A stretch of 8,267 bases of DNA, taken from contig JASLKI010000138.1 of the NCBI GenBank assembly GCA_030747575.1, forward strand, positions 1-8,267, written 5' to 3'. Shown in pieces: positions 5,840-8,267 of the stretch. A program made the translations under genes and the position numbers. The stretch comes from Verrucomicrobiota bacterium. GTDB lineage: Bacteria; Verrucomicrobiota; Verrucomicrobiia; Limisphaerales; UBA1096. The notes beneath the pieces are model-generated. The model ran no database searches. It saw only the letters and a list, made by a program, of their open reading frames with translations, and was not told where the DNA came from. Position 1 is the first letter of the stretch. Each line of letters starts with the position of its first letter.

Positions 5840-7366
5840 ATGTTAGCCAACATCCATTGCGCCGCCGTCCAGGGAATTGCGGCACACGCGGTCGAGGTCG
5901 AGGTCAACGACGGCTACGGAGAGACGCTTGTCATCATCGTCGGCCTGCCGGACGCCGCCGTGCGCGAGTCGCGCGACCGCGTCACCACCGCCCTCACCAA
6001 CTCCGGCTTCAAGATGCCACTGGGCCGCATTACCATCAACCTCGCCCCTGCCGATATCCGCAAGGAAGGCCCAAGCTTCGATCTTCCGATTGGCATCGGT
6101 ATGCTCGCCGCCAGCGAGCAACTCAAGTCCACCCAACTCGAGCGCATCCTGATGGTCGGAGAACTCGCGCTGACCGGTGCCGTGCGGCGCGTGAAAGGCG
6201 TGCTGTCCATCGCCCTCAAAGCACGCGCCATCGGCATGGACGGCATCATGGTACCAAGCGATAACGCCGCCGAGGCCGCCGTCGTCGATGGACTGAAAGT
6301 TTACCCCGTCGCGAATCTTCGCGAGGCCGCCGCGTTTCTCGAAGGCCGTGAGACGATCGAACCCAAGCAGGTCGATCTCGCCAAGTTGTTCGCCGTGCAG
6401 GACATCGACGGCCCGGACTTCGCCGACGTGAAAGGACAGGAGTCGGTCAAGCGCGCGCTCGAGATCGCCGCCGCCGGTGGCCACAACGTGCTGATGATCG
6501 GCCCGCCCGGCACCGGCAAGTCGATGTTGGCCAAGCGGCTCCCTGGTATTCTACCGCCGCTGATGCTCGAGGAGGCGCTAGAAGTTACCCGCGTTCACAG
6601 CATCGTAGGCCAACTGCAACCCGGCCAGGCGCTGGTCACGCAGCGACCCTTCCGCAAGCCGCACCACACCGTCAGCGACGCTGGCCTGCTCGGCGGCAAC
6701 ATCAACCCGACGCCAGGCGAAATCTCGCTGGCACACAACGGTGTGCTGTTCCTCGACGAACTGCCAGAATTCAAGCGTAACGTCCTCGAGACCCTGCGCC
6801 AACCGCTCGAGGAGGGCAACGTAACGATCTCTCGTGCCGCCGGCTCGATGACTTTTCCCTCGGCATTCATGCTCGTCGCGGCAATGAACCCCACACCGGA
6901 CGGCAAAATGCCAGGAGAGTCGAGCAGCTCACCACGAGAGATTCAAAACTACCTCGCCCGGATCAGCGGCCCATTGCTCGACCGTATCGACTTGCACGTC
7001 GAGGTGCCGCAGGTGAAATTCCAGGAAATCACTGCCAAGCGCGACGGGGAACCGTCGGCGAGCATCCGCGAGCGTGTCATCGCCGCGCGGCAGCTTCAGG
7101 AGCAGCGCTTCAACGGAAAAGCCCGCGTCAGCTGCAACGCCCGCATGGAGGTCCGCGACATCAAGCAGCACTGTCAACTCGGCGACGAGCCGAAGACCCT
7201 GCTTCGAATGGCGATGAACGAGTTGGACTTGAGCGCCCGGGCGTACGACCGAATCTTGAAAGTTAGCCGAACCATCGCCGATCTAGCTGCCGCCGACAGC
7301 ATCAACTCGGAACACATCTCCGAGACCCTCCAATACCGAACCCTCGACCGCCAACTCTGGGGCTAG
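5840..7366 (+). CDS. YifB/ComM family Mg-chelatase-like AAA+ ATPase
   Basis: Full-length 508-residue member of the YifB/ComM family. In naturally competent bacteria ComM is a hexameric helicase that promotes branch migration during integration of incoming DNA; in others the role is less clear. The N-terminal part (1-170) is the family's ChlI-like domain, with VGLPDAAVRESRDRV (34-48) and NLAPADIRKEGPSFDLPI (67-84). The AAA+ core has Walker A GPPGTGKS (221-228), the HHTVSDAGLLGG segment (275-286), Walker B VLFLDELPEF (302-311), sensor-1 Asn350 in AAMNP, and the arginine-bearing SGPLLDRIDLHVEVP (376-390). The C-terminal domain ends in a typical YRTLDRQLW. At 350-364 most homologues carry a CPCG...C.C cluster; here it reads NPTPDGKMPGESSSS with no cysteine. 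It lies 9 bp after the thioesterase gene, probably co-transcribed. No competence genes are visible nearby. Confidence 0.95.
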   Translation: MLANIHCAAVQGIAAHAVEVEVNDGYGETLVIIVGLPDAAVRESRDRVTTALTNSGFKMPLGRITINLAPADIRKEGPSFDLPIGIGMLAASEQLKSTQLERILMVGELALTGAVRRVKGVLSIALKARAIGMDGIMVPSDNAAEAAVVDGLKVYPVANLREAAAFLEGRETIEPKQVDLAKLFAVQDIDGPDFADVKGQESVKRALEIAAAGGHNVLMIGPPGTGKSMLAKRLPGILPPLMLEEALEVTRVHSIVGQLQPGQALVTQRPFRKPHHTVSDAGLLGGNINPTPGEISLAHNGVLFLDELPEFKRNVLETLRQPLEEGNVTISRAAGSMTFPSAFMLVAAMNPTPDGKMPGESSSSPREIQNYLARISGPLLDRIDLHVEVPQVKFQEITAKRDGEPSASIRERVIAARQLQEQRFNGKARVSCNARMEVRDIKQHCQLGDEPKTLLRMAMNELDLSARAYDRILKVSRTIADLAAADSINSEHISETLQYRTLDRQLWG

Positions 7367-7382
7367 CCAAAGAAAGCCAACT

Positions 7383-7451
7383 CACCACGAAGAACTCAAA
7401 GTTCAAGAAGAATCAAATCTCATCTCTTCGTGCCATTTGTGGTTAAAAAAA
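7383..7451. repeat. Imperfect inverted-repeat element between convergent genes
   Basis: CACGAAGA (7386-7393) pairs perfectly with TCTTCGTG (7425-7432) around a 31-base loop. The loop contains a smaller hairpin, GAACT/AGTTC (7392-7404, sharing two bases with the outer arm). The right side continues CCATTTGTGGTTAAAAAAA. The pattern of a CCACGAAGA arm, a TCTTCGTG arm and then TTTGTGGTTAAA resembles intergenic repeats I recall from many environmental bacterial genomes, but I could not check for other copies. It is not a standard intrinsic terminator for either flanking gene: the homopolymer is A on the plus strand, and on the minus strand the T run precedes the stem. Confidence 0.5.
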
Positions 7452-7452
7452 C

Positions 7453-7480
7453 GAGCACCGAGAACTGAACACCCAAAACT
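7453..7480. repeat. Four degenerate 7-bp tandem units
   Basis: The sequence divides into GAGCACC, GAGAACT, GAACACC and CAAAACT, with GA starting a further unit. The period is exactly seven bases, with G/C-A-rich starts and alternating ACC/ACT ends. It lies just beyond the stop codon of the DUF1501 gene and ends the intergenic gap. No function can be assigned. Confidence 0.45.
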
Positions 7481-7484
7481 GATC

Positions 7485-8267
7485 TTAGGCGATGAGGTCG
7501 TGGATGACTTTGCCGTGGACGTCGGTCAGGCGGAAGTCGCGGCCGGCTTGACGGAAGGTGAATTTTTCGTGGTCGAACCCCAGCATCGCCAGCATCGTAG
7601 CGTGCAGGTCGTGCACGTGCATCCGGTTTACCTCCGCTCGAAAACCAAACTCATCCGTCGCCCCGTAAACGCTGCCGCCCTTCGCACCACCGCCGGCCAT
7701 CCACATGGTAAAGCCATGGTGGTTGTGATCGCGGCCGTTGATCTTCCCGGCGTTCGAACCGGGCGTCGGCAACTCGACGGTCGGCGTCCGGCCAAACTCC
7801 CCACCCCAAAGCACGAGCGTCTCGTCGAGCAATCCGCGCTGCTTGAGATCCTTTAGCAGCGCGCCGATCCCTTGGTCGCACTGCCCAGCCAAGCGGCGAT
7901 GGTTCACCTCGATGTCATCATGGTTGTCCCACGGCTGGCCGGAGCCGTGCCATACCTGAACAAACCGCACGCCGCGCTCAACCAAGCGCCGCGCGATCAG
8001 CAACTGCCTAGCCTGTGTTCCTTCGCCGTACAACTCGCGGATGTGTTTCGGTTCGCGATTCACGTCGAATGCATCGGTCGCGTCCATCTGCATCCGGTAC
8101 GCCAACTCGAACGACTGAATGCGCGCCTCGAGTTGCGCGTCCTTCTGTCGCCTTGCCGCATGCCGGCGATTGAGTGTCTGGATGAAATCGAGTTGCCGCC
8201 GCTGCTCGGCGAGGGAGAGTCCGCGATTCTTGATGTGCTCGATCAGTTTTTCGACCGCCGTGTGGCG
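7485..8267 (-). CDS. DUF1501 domain protein, C-terminal part
   Basis: C-terminal 260 residues of a DUF1501 protein, a family related to the alkaline phosphatase/sulfatase superfamily and very abundant in Planctomycetota and Verrucomicrobiota. The frame is open to the window edge, so the start and the expected export signal are missing. A TTG at 8105 is internal, since the frame continues upstream with family-like sequence (helical QLDFIQTLNRRHAARR, fragment residues 25-40). Conserved motifs are WHGSGQPWDNHDD (106-118), WGGEFGRTP (154-162) and GRDHNHHGF (178-186). Their Asp, His and Glu residues are likely metal or active-site ligands by analogy with the superfamily. The C-terminus ends in a typical DVHGKVIHDLIA. 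Members are usually exported and often encoded next to DUF1549/DUF1553 proteins, which would lie to the right, outside the window. The substrate is not known. It converges on the YifB gene across 118 bp. Confidence 0.92.
   Translation of the reverse strand, partial: RHTAVEKLIEHIKNRGLSLAEQRRQLDFIQTLNRRHAARRQKDAQLEARIQSFELAYRMQMDATDAFDVNREPKHIRELYGEGTQARQLLIARRLVERGVRFVQVWHGSGQPWDNHDDIEVNHRRLAGQCDQGIGALLKDLKQRGLLDETLVLWGGEFGRTPTVELPTPGSNAGKINGRDHNHHGFTMWMAGGGAKGGSVYGATDEFGFRAEVNRMHVHDLHATMLAMLGFDHEKFTFRQAGRDFRLTDVHGKVIHDLIA

Noticed and set aside
5843..6484. Open minus-strand frame of 213 codons
   Set aside because: It is antisense to the N-terminal half of the YifB homologue, and its His/Asp/Gly-rich translation is typical of a shadow frame.
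7425..7451. Intrinsic terminator at the A7 run
   Set aside because: On the plus strand the stem is followed by A rather than T, and on the minus strand the T run precedes the stem.
7437..7856. Plus-strand open frame of 139 codons
   Set aside because: It is antisense to the DUF1501 gene, whose motifs are unmistakable.

Overview
The window looks like a piece of a bacterial chromosome from the Planctomycetota/Verrucomicrobiota (PVC) group. This rests mainly on the DUF1501 protein at the right edge, a family strongly expanded in those phyla, and on the YifB homologue that lacks the usual cysteine cluster. The two phyla cannot be told apart from this sequence alone. No tRNA, rRNA, CRISPR array, insertion sequence or phage gene was seen.

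Left third (1-3258, + strand): a compact carbohydrate ABC-importer operon of the CUT2 (ribose/xylose/galactose) type. In order it encodes the C-terminal part of a periplasmic sugar-binding protein, a double-ATPase RbsA-like subunit, and an RbsC-like permease that starts at a TTG overlapping the ATPase stop codon. The permease is unusual: about 120 residues of predicted alpha/beta sequence lie between its first membrane helix and the conserved transporter core, on the predicted periplasmic side. No sugar kinase, isomerase or regulator is visible, so the substrate cannot be named.

Middle (3333-5063, - strand): a two-helix potassium channel with two tandem RCK (TrkA-N/TrkA-C) units, convergent with the importer operon. 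A gene-free stretch of about 365 bp (5064-5428) separates it from the divergent rightward genes.

Right part: a small hot-dog thioesterase of the fluoroacetyl-CoA thioesterase (FlK)-like family with its Thr/Glu/His residues at FlK spacing (5429-5830, +). A YifB/ComM-type AAA+ ATPase follows 9 bp later, probably in the same transcript (5840-7366, +). Convergent to these is the C-terminal 260 residues of a DUF1501 protein (7485-8267, -), which runs off the edge. The 118-bp gap between the convergent genes holds two repeat-like elements: an imperfect inverted repeat and a run of degenerate 7-bp units.

The points most worth a second look are the extra periplasmic domain in the permease, seven copies of the palindrome TTGGCCAA across the window (about 0.1 expected by chance in random sequence), the repeat elements at 7383-7480, and the FlK-like thioesterase with a shortened lid loop. 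I did not find a clearly new multi-gene system; most genes belong to recognised families.
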